DNA of 64,000 nt from Siphonodentalium dalli (lineage: Eukaryota; Mollusca; Scaphopoda; Gadilida; Siphonodentaliidae): NCBI GenBank assembly GCA_032622095.1, contig CP136069.1, forward strand, positions 9,564,036 to 9,628,035, in the 5' to 3' direction. A program made the translations under genes and the position numbers. Below, in pieces: positions 28,828-44,628 of this stretch. The notes under the pieces are model-generated. The model did no database searches. It saw only the letters and a list, made by a program, of their open reading frames with translations, and was not told the origin of the DNA. Within the stretch, counting starts at the first letter, position 1; each line of letters begins with the position of its first letter.

Positions 28828-31800
28828 GTATAGGTATAGAGTAGATAAATACACTGTATTACTGTCTCATCATTGGGAGTTATAGGTATAGAGTAGATAA
28901 ATACACTGTATTACTGTCACATCATTGGGAGTTATAGGTATAGAGTAGATAAACACACTGTATTACTGTCACATCATTGGGAGTTATAGGTATAGAGTAG
29001 ATAAACACACTGTATTACTGTCTCATCATTGGGAGGTATAGGTATAGAGTAGATAAACACACTGTATTACTGTCTCATCATTGGGAGGTATAGGTATAGA
29101 GTAGATAAATACACTGTATTACTGTCTCATCATTGGGAGTTATAGGTATAGAGTAGATAAATACACTGTATTACTGTCTCATCATTGGGAGTTATAGGTA
29201 TAGAGTAGATAAACACACTGTATTACTGTCTCATCATTAGGAGGTATAGGTATAGAGTAGATAAACACACTGTATTACTGTCTCATCATTGGGAGGTATA
29301 GGTATAGAGTAGATAAATACACTGTATTACTGTCTCATCATTGGGAGTTATAGGTATAGAGTAGATAAACACACTGTATTACTGTCTCATCATTGGGAGT
29401 TATAGGTATAGAGTAGATAAACACACTGTATTACTGTCTCATCATTGGGAGGTATAGGTATAGAGTAGATAAATACACTGTATTACTGTCACATCATTGG
29501 GAGTTATAGGTATAGAGTAGATAAACACACTGTATTACTGTCTCATCATTGGGAGTTATAGGTATAGAGTAGATAAACACACTGTATTACTGTCTCATCA
29601 TTGGGAGTTATAGGTATAGAGTAGATAAACACACTGTATTACTGTCTCATCATTGGGAGGTATAGAGTAGATAAACACACTGTATTACTGTCACATCATT
29701 GGGAGGTATAGGTATAGAGTAGATAAACACACTGTATTACTGTCACATCATTGGGAGTTATAGGTATAGAGTAGATAAATACACTGTATTACTGTCTCAT
29801 CATTGGGAGGTATAGGTATAGAGTAGATAAATACACTGTATTACTGTCACATCATTGGGAGGTATACGTATAGAGTAGATAAATACACTGTATTACTGTC
29901 TCATCATTGGGAGGTATAGCATAGATAAACACACTGTATTACTGTCTCATCATTGGGAGGTATAGGTATAGAGTAGATAAACACACTGTATTACTGTCTC
30001 ATCATTGGGAGGTATAGGTATAGAGTAGATAAACACACTGTATTACTGTCTCATCATTGGGAGGTATAGGTATAGAGTAGATAAACACACTGTATTACTG
30101 TCTCATCATTGGGAGTTATAGGTATAGAGTAGATAAACACACTGTATTACTGTCACATCATTGGGAGTTATAGGTATAGAGTAGATAAACACACTGTATT
30201 ACTGTCTCATCATTGGGAGTTATAGGTATAGAGTAGATAAATACACTGTATTACTGTCTCATCATTGGGAGTTATACGTATAGAGTAGATAAACACACTG
30301 TATTACTGTCTCATCATTGGGAGTTATAGGTATAGAGTAGATAAACACACTGTATTACTGTCTCATCATTGGGAGGTATAGGTATAGAGTAGATAAACAC
30401 ACTGTATTACTGTCACATCATTGGGAGGTATATGTATAGAGTAGATAAACACACTGTATTACTGTCACATCATTGGGAGGTATAGGTATAGAGTAGATAA
30501 ACACACTGTATTACTGTCTCATCATTGGGAGGTATAGGTATAGAGTAGATAAACACACTGTATTACTGTCACATCATTGGGAGTTATAGGTATAGAGTAG
30601 ATAAATACACTGTATTACTGTCTCATCATTGGGAGGTATAGGTATAGATTAGATAAACACACTGTATTACTGTCTCATCATTGGGAGGTATAGGTATAGA
30701 GTAGATAAATACACTGTATTACTGTCTCATCATTGGGAGTTATAGGTATAGAGTAGATAAATACACTGTATTACTGTCTCATCATTGGGAGGTATAGGTA
30801 TAGAGTAGATAAACACACTGTATTACTGTCTCATCATTGGGAGTTATAGGTATAGAGTAGATAAATACACTGTATTACTGTCACATCATTGGGAGGTATA
30901 GGTATAGAGTAGATAAACACACTGTATTACTGTCTCATCATTGGGAGTTATAGGTATAGAGTAGATAAACACACTGTATTACTGTCTCATCATTGGGAGG
31001 TATAGGTATAGAGTAGATAAATACACTGTATTACTGTCTCATCATTGGGAGTTATAGGTATAGAGTAGATAAATACACTGTATTACTGTCACATCATTGG
31101 GAGGTATAGGTATAGAGTAGATAAACACACTGTATTACTGTCTCATCATTGGGAGTTATAGGTATAGAGTAGATAAATACACTGTATTACTGTCACATCA
31201 TTGGGAGGTATAGGTATAGAGTAGATAAACACACTGTATTACTGTCTCATCATTGGGAGTTATAGGTATAGAGTAGATAAACACACTGTATTACTGTCTC
31301 ATCATTGGGAGTTATAGGTATAGAGTAGATAAACACACTGTATTACTGTCTCATCATTGGGAGTTATAGGTATAGAGTAGATAAATACACTGTATTACTG
31401 TCTCATCATTGGGAGGTATAGGTATAGAGTAGATAAACACACTGTATTACTGTCACATCATTGGGAGTTATAGGTATAGAGTAGATAAACACACTGTATT
31501 ACTGTCACATCATTGGGAGGTATAGGTATAGAGTAGATAAATACACTGTATTACTGTCTCATCATTGGGAGTTATACGTATAGAGTAGATAAACACACTG
31601 TATTACTGTCTCATCATTGGGAGTTATAGGTATAGAGTAGATAAACACACTGTATTACTGTCACATCATTGGGAGGTATAGGTATAGAGTAGATAAATAC
31701 ACTGTATTACTGTCTCATCATTGGGAGTTATAGGTATAGAGTAGATAAATACACTGTATTACTGTCACATCATTGGGAGTTATAGGTATAGAGTAGATAA

Positions 31801-32820
31801 ACACACTGTATTACTGTCACATCATTGGGAGTTATAGGTATAGAGTAGATAAATACACTGTATTACTGTCTCATCATTGGGAGGTATAGGTATAGAGTAG
31901 ATAAACACACTGTATTACTGTCACATCATTGGGAGTTATAGGTATAGAGTAGATAAACACACTGTATTACTGTCTCATCATTGGGAGTTATAGGTATAGA
32001 GTAGATAAACACACTGTATTACTGTCACATCATTGGGAGTTATAGGTATAGAGTAGATAAACACACTGTATTACTGTCTCATCATTGGGAGTTATAGGTA
32101 TAGAGTAGATAAACACACTGTATTACTGTCTCATCATTGGGAGTTATACGTATAGAGTAGATAAATACACTGTATTACTGTCACATCATTGGGAGTTATA
32201 GGTATAGAGTAGATAAATACACTGTATTACTGTCTCATCATTGGGAGGTATAGGTATAGAGTAGATAAATACACTGTATTACTGTCACATCATTGGGAGT
32301 TATAGGTATAGAGTAGATAAATACACTGTATTACTGTCACATCATTGGGAGTTATAGGTATAGAGTAGATAAACACACTGTATTACTGTCACATCATTGG
32401 GAGTTATAGGTATAGAGTAGATAAATACACTGTATTACTGTCTCATCATTGGGAGTTATAGGTATAGAGTAGATAAATACACTGTATTACTGTCTCATCA
32501 TTGGGAGTTATAGGTATAGAGTAGATAAATACACTGTATTACTGTCTCATCATTGGGAGGTATAGGTATAGAGTAGATAAACACACTGTATTACTGTCAC
32601 ATCATTGGGAGTTATACGTATAGAGTAGATAAATACACTGAATTACTGTCTCATCATTGGGAGGTATAGGTATAGAGTAGATAAACACACTGTATTACTG
32701 TCACATCATTGGGAGTTATACGTATAGAGTAGATAAATACACTGTATTACTGTCTCATCATTGGGAGTTATAGGTATAGAGTAGATAAATACACTGTATT
32801 ACTGTCACATCATTGGGAGG

Positions 32821-32872
32821 TATCGGTATAGAGTAGATAAATACACTGTATTACTGTCACATCATTGGGAGT
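32821..32872 (+). repeat. Isolated GGTATCGG unit outside its main cluster
   Basis: This is the only GGTATCGG (position-6 C) unit I saw outside 25.9-27.4 kb, and it has T24 and CAC where the clustered ones have C24 and TCT. It is either an independent mutation or a recombined escapee of the cluster about 5.4 kb to the left. The surrounding units are ordinary, apart from a GTTATACG unit two places earlier. Confidence 0.8.
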
Positions 32873-35800
32873 TATAGGTATAGAGTAGATAAATACACTG
32901 TATTACTGTCACATCATTGGGAGGTATAGGTATAGAGTAGATAAACACACTGTATTACTGTCTCATCATTGGGAGGTATAGGTATAGAGTAGATAAATAC
33001 ACTGTATTACTGTCTCATCATTGGGAGTTATAGGTATAGAGTAGATAAACACACTGTATTACTGTCTCATCATTGGGAGTTATAGGTATAGAGTAGATAA
33101 ATACACTGTATTACTGTCTCATCATTGGGAGTTATAGGTATAGAGTAGATAAATACACTGTATTACTGTCTCATCATTGGGAGGTATAGGTATAGAGTAG
33201 ATAAACACACTGTATTACTGTCTCATCATTGGGAGGTATAGGTATAGAGTAGATAAATACACTGTATTACTGTCTCATCATTGGGAGGTATAGGTATAGC
33301 GTAGATAAACACACTGTATTACTGTCACATCATTGGGAGGTATAGGTATAGAGTAGATAAACACACTGTATTACTGTCACATCATTGGGAGTTATAGGTA
33401 TAGAGTAGATAAACACACTGTATTACTGTCTCATCATTGGGAGTTATAGGTATAGAGTAGATAAATACACTGTATTACTGTCTCATCATTGGGAGGTATA
33501 GGTATAGAGTAGATAAACACACTGTATTACTGTCTCATCATTGGGAGGTATAGGTATAGAGTAGATAAACACACTGTATTACTGTCTCATCATTGGGAGG
33601 TATAGGTATAGAGTAGATAAATACACTGTATTACTGTCTCATCATTGGGAGGTATAGGTATAGAGTAGATAAATACACTGTATTACTGTCTCATCATTGG
33701 GAGTTATAGGTATAGAGTAGATAAACACACTGTATTACTGTCTCATCATTGGGAGTTATAGGTATAGAGTAGATAAACACACTGTATTACTGTCTCATCA
33801 TTGGGAGTTATAGGTATAGAGTAGATAAACACACTGTATTACTGTCTCATCATTGGGAGGTATAGGTATAGAGTAGATAAACACACTGTATTACTGTCAC
33901 ATCATTGGGAGGTATATGTATAGAGTAGATAAACACACTGTATTACTGTCTCATCATTGGGAGTTATAGGTATAGAGTAGATAAACACACTGTATTACTG
34001 TCACATCATTGGGAGGTATAGGTATAGAGTAGATAAATACACTGTATTACTGTCTCATCATTGGGAGGTATAGGTATAGAGTAGATAAATACACTGTATT
34101 ACTGTCTCATCATTGGGAGTTATAGGTATAGAGTAGATAAACACACTGTATTACTGTCTCATCATTGGGAGGTATAGGTATAGAGTAGATAAACACACTG
34201 TATTACTGTCTCATCATTGGGAGTTATAGGTATAGAGTAGATAAATACACTGTATTACTGTCACATCATTAGGAGTTATAGGTATAGAGTAGATAAACAC
34301 ACTGTATTACTGTCACATCATTGGGAGTTATAGGTATAGCGTAGATAAATACACTGTATTACTGTCACATCATTGGGAGGTATAGGTATAGAGTAGATAA
34401 ATACACTGTATTACTGTCTCATCATTGGGAGGTATAGGTATAGAGTAGATAAATACACTGTATTACTGTCTCATCATTGGGAGTTATAGGTATAGAGTAG
34501 ATAAACACACTGTATTACTGTCTCATCATTGGGAGTTATAGGTATAGAGTAGATAAACACACTGTATTACTGTCTCATCATTGGGAGGTATAGGTATAGA
34601 GTAGATAAACACACTGTATTACTGTCTCATCATTGGGAGGTATAGGTATAGAGTAGATAAATACACTGTATTACTGTCTCATCATTGGGAGTTATAGGTA
34701 TAGAGTAGATAAACACTCTGTATTACTGTCTCATCATTGGGAGTTATAGGTATAGAGTAGATAAACACACTGTATTACTGTCTCATCATTGGGAGGTATA
34801 GGTATAGAGTAGATAAACACACTGTATTACTGTCACATCATTGGGAGGTATAGGTATAGAGTAGATAAATACACTGTATTACTGTCTCATCATTGGGAGG
34901 TATAGGTATAGAGTAGATAAACACACTGTATTACTGTCACATCATTGGGAGGTATAGGTATAGAGTAGATAAATACACTGTATTACTGTCACATCATTGG
35001 GAGTTATAGGTATAGAGTAGATAAACACACTGTATTACTGTCTCATCATTGGGAGGTATAGGTATAGAGTAGATAAATACACTGTATTACTGTCACATCA
35101 TTGGGAGGTATAGGTATAGAGTAGATAAATACACTGTATTACTGTCTCATCATTGGGAGGTATAGGTATAGAGTAGATAAATACACTGTATTACTGTCTC
35201 ATCATTGGGAGTTATAGGTATAGAGTAGATAAACACACTGTATTACTGTCACATCATTGGGAGTTATACGTATAGAGTAGATAAATACACTGTATTACTG
35301 TCTCATCATTGGGAGGTATAGGTATAGAGTAGATAAACACACTGTATTACTGTCACATCATTGGGAGTTATAGGTATAGAGTAGATAAATACACTGTATT
35401 ACTGTCACATCATTGGGAGGTATAGGTATAGAGTAGATAAACACACTGTATTACTGTCACATCATTGGGAGTTATAGGTATAGAGTAGATAAATACACTG
35501 TATTACTGTCACATCATTGGGAGTTATAGGTATAGAGTAGATAAACACACTGTATTACTGTCACATCATTGGGAGTTATAGGTATAGAGTAGATAAATAC
35601 ACTGTATTACTGTCACATCATTGGGAGTTATAGGTATAGAGTAGATAAATACACTGTATTACTGTCTCATCATTGGGAGTTATAGGTATAGAGTAGATAA
35701 ATACACTGTATTACTGTCTCATCATTGGGAGTTATAGGTATAGAGTAGATAAACACACTGTATTACTGTCTCATCATTGGGAGTTATAGGTATAGAGTAG

Positions 35801-38800
35801 ATAAACACACTGTATTACTGTCACATCATTGGGAGTTATAGGTATAGAGTAGATAAATACACTGTATTACTGTCACATCATTGGGAGTTATAGGTATAGC
35901 GTAGATAAATACACTGTATTACTGTCACATCATTGGGAGGTATAGGTATAGAGTAGATAAACACACTGTATTACTGTCTCATCATTGGGAGGTATAGGTA
36001 TAGAGTAGATAAATACACTGTATTACTGTCTCATCATTGGGAGTTATAGGTATAGAGTAGATAAACACACTGTATTACTGTCTCATCATTGGGAGGTATA
36101 GGTATAGAGTAGATAAACACACTGTATTACTGTCTCATCATTGGGAGGTATAGGTATAGAGTAGATAAATACACTGTATTACTGTCACATCATTGGGAGT
36201 TATAGGTATAGAGTAGATAAACACACTGTATTACTGTCTCATCATTGGGAGGTATAGGTATAGAGTAGATAAATACACTGTATTACTGTCACATCATTGG
36301 GAGGTATAGGTATAGAGTAGATAAATACACTGTATTACTGTCTCATCATTGGGAGGTATAGGTATAGAGTAGATAAATACACTGTATTACTGTCTCATCA
36401 TTGGGAGTTATAGGTATAGAGTAGATAAACACACTGTATTACTGTCACATCATTGGGAGTTATACGTATAGAGTAGATAAATACACTGTATTACTGTCTC
36501 ATCATTGGGAGGTATAGGTATAGAGTAGATAAACACACTGTATTACTGTCACATCATTGGGAGTTATAGGTATAGAGTAGATAAATACACTGTATTACTG
36601 TCACATCATTGGGAGGTATAGGTATAGAGTAGATAAACACACTGTATTACTGTCACATCATTGGGAGTTATAGGTATAGAGTAGATAAATACACTGTATT
36701 ACTGTCTCATCATTGGGAGGTATAGGTATAGAGTAGATAAACACACTGTATTACTGTCACATCATTGGGAGTTATAGGTATAGAGTAGATAAATACACTG
36801 TATTACTGTCACATCATTGGGAGTTATAGGTATAGAGTAGATAAACACACTGTATTACTGTCTCATCATTGGGAGTTATAGGTATAGAGTAGATAAATAC
36901 ACTGTATTACTGTCACATCATTGGGAGTTATAGGTATAGAGTAGATAAATACACTGTATTACTGTCTCATCATTGGGAGTTATAGGTATAGAGTAGATAA
37001 ACACACTGTATTACTGTCTCATCATTGGGAGTTATAGGTATAGAGTAGATAAACACACTGTATTACTGTCTCATCATTGGGAGGTATAGGTATAGAGTAG
37101 ATAAATACACTGTATTACTGTCACATCATTGGGAGTTATAGGTATAGAGTAGATAAACACACTGTATTACTGTCACATCATTGGGAGTTATAGGTATAGA
37201 GTAGATAAACACACTGTATTACTGTCTCATCATTGGGAGGTATAGGTATAGAGTAGATAAATACACTGTATTACTGTCACATCATTGGGAGTTATAGGTA
37301 TAGAGTAGATAAACACACTGTATTACTGTCACATCATTGGGAGTTATAGGTATAGAGTAGATAAACACACTGTATTACTGTCTCATCATTGGGAGGTATA
37401 GGTATAGAGTAGATAAATACACTGTATTACTGTCACATCATTGGGAGTTATAGGTATAGAGTAGATAAACACACTGTATTACTGTCTCATCATTGGGAGT
37501 TATAGGTATAGAGTAGATAAATACACTGTATTACTGTCTCATCATTGGGAGTTATAGGTATAGAGTAGATAAATACACTGTATTACTGTCTCATCATTGG
37601 GAGTTATAGGTATAGAGTAGATAAATACACTGTATTACTGTCACATCATTGGGAGTTATAGGTATAGAGTAGATAAATACACTGTATTACTGTCACATCA
37701 TTGGGAGTTATAGGTATAGAGTAGATAAACACACTGTATTACTGTCTCATCATTGGGAGGTATAGGTATAGAGTAGATAAACACACTGTATTACTGTCAC
37801 ATCATTGGGAGTTATAGGTATAGAGTAGATAAACACACTGTATTACTGTCTCATCATTGGGAGGTATAGGTATAGAGTAGATAAATACACTGTATTACTG
37901 TCACATCATTGGGAGTTATAGGTATAGAGTAGATAAACACACTGTATTACTGTCTCATCATTGGGAGGTATAGGTATAGAGTAGATAAACACACTGTATT
38001 ACTGTCACATCATTGGGAGTTATAGGTATAGAGTAGATAAACACACTGTATTACTGTCTCATCATTGGGAGGTATAGGTATAGAGTAGATAAATACACTG
38101 TATTACTGTCACATCATTGGGAGTTATAGGTATAGAGTAGATAAACACACTGTATTACTGTCACATCATTGGGAGTTATAGGTATAGAGTAGATAAACAC
38201 ACTGTATTACTGTCTCATCATTGGGAGGTATAGGTATAGAGTAGATAAATACACTGTATTACTGTCACATCATTGGGAGTTATAGGTATAGAGTAGATAA
38301 ACACACTGTATTACTGTCACATCATTGGGAGTTATAGGTATAGAGTAGATAAACACACTGTATTACTGTCTCATCATTGGGAGGTAAAGGTATAGAGTAG
38401 ATAAATACACTGTATTACTGTCTCATCATTGGGAGTTATAGGTATAGAGTAGATAAATACACTGTATTACTGTCTCATCATTGGGAGTTATAGGTATAGA
38501 GTAGATAAACACACTGTATTACTGTCACATCATTGGGAGTTATAGGTATAGAGTAGATAAATACACTGTATTACTGTCACATCATTGGGAGGTATAGGTA
38601 TAGAGTAGATAAACACACTGTATTACTGTCTCATCATTGGGAGTTATAGGTATAGAGTAGATAAATACACTGTATTACTGTCACATCATTGGGAGTTATA
38701 GGTATAGAGTAGATAAATACACTGTATTACTGTATCATCATTGGGAGTTATAGGTATAGAGTAGATAAATACACTGTATTACTGTCTCATCATTGGGAGG

Positions 38801-41800
38801 TATAGGTATAGAGTAGATAAATACACTGTATTACTGTCACATCATTGGGAGTTATAGGTATAGAGTAGATAAATACACTGTATTACTGTCTCATCATTGG
38901 GAGGTATATGTATAGAGTAGATAAATACACTGTATTACTGTCTCATCATTGGGAGGTATAGGTATAGAGTAGATAAATACACTGTATTACTGTCACATCA
39001 TTGGGAGTTATAGGTATAGAGTAGATAAATACACTGTATTACTGTCACATCATTGGGAGGTATAGGTATAGAGTAGATAAACACACTGTATTACTGTCTC
39101 ATCATTGGGAGTTATAGGTATAGAGTAGATAAACACACTGTATTACTGTCACATCATTGGGAGGTATAGGTATAGAGTAGATAAATACACTGTATTACTG
39201 TCTCATCATTGGGAGTTATAGGTATAGCATAGATAAACACACTGTATTACTGTCTCATCATTGGGAGGTATAGAGTAGATAAACACACTGTATTACTGTC
39301 ACATCATTGGGAGGTATAGGTATAGAGTAGATAAATACACTGTATTACTGTCACATCATTGGGAGTTATAGGTATAGAGTAGATAAATACACTGTATTAC
39401 TGTCACATCATTGGGAGGTATAGGTATAGAGTAGATAAACACACTGTATTACTGTCACATCATTGGGAGTTATAGGTATAGAGTAGATAAATACACTGTA
39501 TTACTGTCACATCATTGGGAGTTATAGGTATAGAGTAGATAAACACACTGTATTACTGTCTCATCATTGGGAGTTATAGGTATAGAGTAGATAAACACAC
39601 TGTATTACTGTCTCATCATTGGGAGGTATAGGTATAGAGTAGATAAACACACTGTATTACTGTCTCATCATTGGGAGGTATAGGTATAGAGTAGATAAAC
39701 ACACTGTATTACTGTCACATCATTGGGAGTTATAGGTATAGAGTAGATAAATACACTGTATTACTGTCACATCATTGGGAGTTATAGGTATAGAGTAGAT
39801 AAACACACTGTATTACTGTCTCATCATTGGGAGTTATAGGTATAGAGTAGATAAACACACTGTATTACTGTCTCATCATTGGGAGTTATAGGTATAGAGT
39901 AGATAAATACACTGTATTACTGTCACATCATTGGGAGTTATAGGTATAGAGTAGATAAATACACTGTATTACTGTCTCATCATTGGGAGTTATAGGTATA
40001 GAGTAGATAAACACACTGTATTACTGTCTCATCATTGGGAGGTATAGGTATAGAGTAGATAAACACACTGTATTACTGTCTCATCATTGGGAGGTATAGG
40101 TATAGAGTAGATAAACACACTGTATTACTGTCTCATCATTGGGAGTTATAGGTATAGAGTAGATAAATACACTGTATTACTGTCTCATCATTGGGAGGTA
40201 TAGGTATAGAGTAGATAAACACACTGTATTACTGTCTCATCATTGGGAGGTATAGGTATAGAGTAGATAAATACACTGTATTACTGTCTCATCATTGGGA
40301 GGTATAGGTATAGAGTAGATAAACACACTGTATTACTGTCTCATCATTGGGAGTTATAGGTATAGAGTAGATAAATACACTGTATTACTGTCTCATCATT
40401 GGGAGTTATAGGTATAGAGTAGATAAATACACTGTATTACTGTCACATCATTAGGAGGTATAGGTATAGAGTAGATAAATACACTGTATTACTGTCACAT
40501 CATTGGGAGTTATAGGTATAGAGTAGATAAACACACTGTATTACTGTCACATCATTGGGAGTTATAGGTATAGAGTAGATAAACACACTGTATTACTGTC
40601 TCATCATTGGGAGGTATAGGTATAGAGTAGATAAACACACTGTATTACTGTCACATCATAGGGAGTTATAGGTATAGAGTAGATAAATACACTGTATTAC
40701 TGTCTCATCATTGGGAGTTATAGGTATAGAGTAGATAAACACACTGTATTACTGTCTCATCATTGGGAGTTATAGGTATAGAGTAGATAAACACACTGTA
40801 TTACTGTCTCATCATTGGGAGGTATAGGTATAGAGTAGATAAACACACTGTATTACTGTCTCATCATTGGGAGTTATATGTATAGAGTAGATAAATACAC
40901 TGTATTACTGTCACATCATTGGGAGGTATAGGTATAGAGTAGATAAACACACTGTATTACTGTCTCATCATTGGGAGTTATAGGTATAGAGTAGATATAT
41001 ACACTGTATTACTGTCACATCATTGGGAGTTATACGTATAGAGTAGATAAACACACTGTATTACTGTCTCATCATTGGGAGTTATAGGTATAGAGTAGAT
41101 AAATACACTGTATTACTGTCACATCATTGGGAGGTATAGGTATAGAGTAGATAAACACACTGTATTACTGTCACATCATTGGGAGTTATAGGTATAGAGT
41201 AGATAAACACACTGTATTACTGTCTCATCATTGGGAGTTATAGGTATAGAGTAGATAAACACACTGTATTACTGTCTCATCATTGGGAGGTATAGGTATA
41301 GAGTAGATAAATACACTGTATTACTGTCACATCATTGGGAGGTATAGGTATAGAGTAGATAAACACACTGTATTACTGTCTCATCATTGGGAGTTATAGG
41401 TATAGAGTAGATAAACACACTGTATTACTGTCTCATCATTGGGAGGTATAGGTATAGAGTAGATAAATACACTGTATTACTGTCACATCATTGGGAGGTA
41501 TAGGTATAGAGTAGATAAACACACTGTATTACTGTCTCATCATTGGGAGTTATAGGTATAGAGTAGATAAACACACTGTATTACTGTCTCATCATTGGGA
41601 GGTATAGGTATAGAGTAGATAAACACACTGTATTACTGTCTCATCATTGGGAGGTATAGGTATAGAGTAGATAAATACACTGTATTACTGTCTCATCATT
41701 GGGAGTTATAGGTATAGAGTAGATAAACACACTGTATTACTGTCTCATCATTGGGAGTTATAGGTATAGAGTAGATAAACACACTGTATTACTGTCACAT

Positions 41801-44628
41801 CATTGGGAGTTATAGGTATAGAGTAGATAAACACACTGTATTACTGTCACATCATTGGGAGTTATAGGTATAGAGTAGATAAACACACTGTATTACTGTC
41901 ACATCATTGGGAGGTATAGGTATAGAGTAGATAAACACACTGTATTACTGTCTCATCATTGGGAGTTATAGGTATAGAGTAGATAAACACACTGTATTAC
42001 TGTCACATCATTGGGAGTTATAGGTATAGAGTAGATAAACACACTGTATTACTGTCTCATCATTGGGAGTTATAGGTATAGAGTAGATAAATACACTGTA
42101 TTACTGTCACATCATTAGGAGGTATAGGTATAGAGTAGATAAACACACTGTATTACTGTCACATCATTGGGAGTTATAGGTATAGAGTAGATAAACACAC
42201 TGTATTACTGTCACATCATTGGGAGTTATATGTATAGAGTAGATAAACACACTGTATTACTGTCTCATCATTGGGAGGTATAGGTATAGAGTAGATAAAC
42301 ACACTGTATTACTGTCTCATCATTGGGAGTTATAGGTATAGAGTAGATAAACACACTGTATTACTGTCTCATCATTGGGAGTTATAGGTATAGAGTAGAT
42401 AAATACACTGTATTACTGTCTCATCATTGGGAGTTATAGGTATAGAGTAGATAAACACACTGTATTACTGTCACATCATTGGGAGGTATAGGTATAGAGT
42501 AGATAAACACACTGTATTACTGTCACATCATTGGGAGGTATAGGTATAGCGTAGATAAACACACTGTATTACTGTCTCATCATTGGGAGGTATAGGTATA
42601 GAGTAGATAAATACACTGTATTACTGTCACATCATTGGGAGGTATAGGTATAGAGTAGATAAACACACTGTATTACTGTCACATCATTGGGAGGTATAGG
42701 TATAGAGTAGATAAACACACTGTATTACTGTCTCATCATTGGGAGTTATAGGTATAGAGTAGATAAACACACTGTATTACTGTCACATCATTGGGAGTTA
42801 TATGTATAGAGTAGATAAATACACTGTATTACTGTCTCATCATTGGGAGGTATAGGTATAGAGTAGATAAACACACTGTATTACTGTCTCATCATTGGGA
42901 GTTATAGGTATAGAGTAGATAAACACACTGTATTACTGTCACATCATTGGGAGTTATAGGTATAGAGTAGATAAACACACTGTATTACTGTCACATCATT
43001 GGGAGTTATATGTATAGAGTAGATAAATACACTGTATTACTGTCACATCATTGGGAGTTATAGGTATAGAGTAGATAAATACACTGTATTACTGTCTCAT
43101 CATTGGGAGTTATAGGTATAGAGTAGATAAATACACTGTATTACTGTCACATCATTGGGAGGTATAGGTATAGAGTAGATAAACACACTGTATTACTGTC
43201 ACATCATTGGGAGTTATAGGTATAGAGTAGATAAACACACTGTATTACTGTCTCATCATTGGGAGGTATAGCATAGATAAACACACTGTATTACTGTCAC
43301 ATCATTAGGAGTTATAGGTATAGAGTAGATAAATACACTGTATTACTGTCACATCATTGGGAGGTATAGGTATAGAGTAGATAAACACACTGTATTACTG
43401 TCACATCATTGGGAGTTATAGGTATAGAGTAGATAAACACACTGTATTACTGTCTCATCATTGGGAGGTATAGGTATAGAGTAGATAAACACACTGTATT
43501 ACTGTCACATCATTGGGAGGTATAGGTATAGAGTAGATAAATACACTGTATTACTGTCTCATCATTGGGAGTTATAGGTATAGAGTAGATAAACACACTG
43601 TATTACTGTCTCATCATTGGGAGTTATAGGTATAGAGTAGATAAATACACTGTATTACTGTCTCATCATTGGGAGGTATAGGTATAGAGTAGATAAACAC
43701 ACTGTATTACTGTCTCATCATTGGGAGTTATAGGTATAGAGTAGATAAATACACTGTATTACTGTCTCATCATTGGGAGTTATAGGTATAGAGTAGATAA
43801 ACACACTGTATTACTGTCACATCATTGGGAGTTATAGGTATAGAGTAGATAAACACACTGTATTACTGTCACATCATTGGGAGTTATAGGTATAGAGTAG
43901 ATAAATACACTGTATTACTGTCTCATCATTGGGAGTTATAGGTATAGAGTAGATAAACACACTGTATTACTGTCTCATCATTGGGAGTTATAGGTATAGA
44001 GTAGATAAATACACTGTATTACTGTCTCATCATTGGGAGTTATAGGTATAGAGTAGATAAACACACTGTATTACTGTCACATCATTGGGAGTTATAGGTA
44101 TAGAGTAGATAAACACACTGTATTACTGTCTCATCATTGGGAGTTATAGGTATAGAGTAGATAAATACACTGTATTACTGTCTCATCATTGGGAGTTATA
44201 GGTATAGAGTAGATAAACACACTGTATTACTGTCTCATCATTGGGAGTTATAGGTATAGAGTAGATAAATACACTGTATTACTGTCTCATCATTGGGAGT
44301 TATAGGTATAGAGTAGATAAATACACTGTATTACTGTCTCATCATTGGGAGTTATAGGTATAGAGTAGATAAACACACTGTATTACTGTCTCATCATTAG
44401 GAGGTATAGGTATAGTGTAGATAAACACACTGTATTACTGTCTCATCATTGGGAGTTATAGGTATAGAGTAGATAAATACACTGTATTACTGTCTCATCA
44501 TTGGGAGTTATAGGTATAGAGTAGATAAACACACTGTATTACTGTCTCATCATTGGGAGTTATAGGTATAGAGTAGATAAACACACTGTATTACTGTCAC
44601 ATCATTGGGAGGTATAGGTATAGAGTAG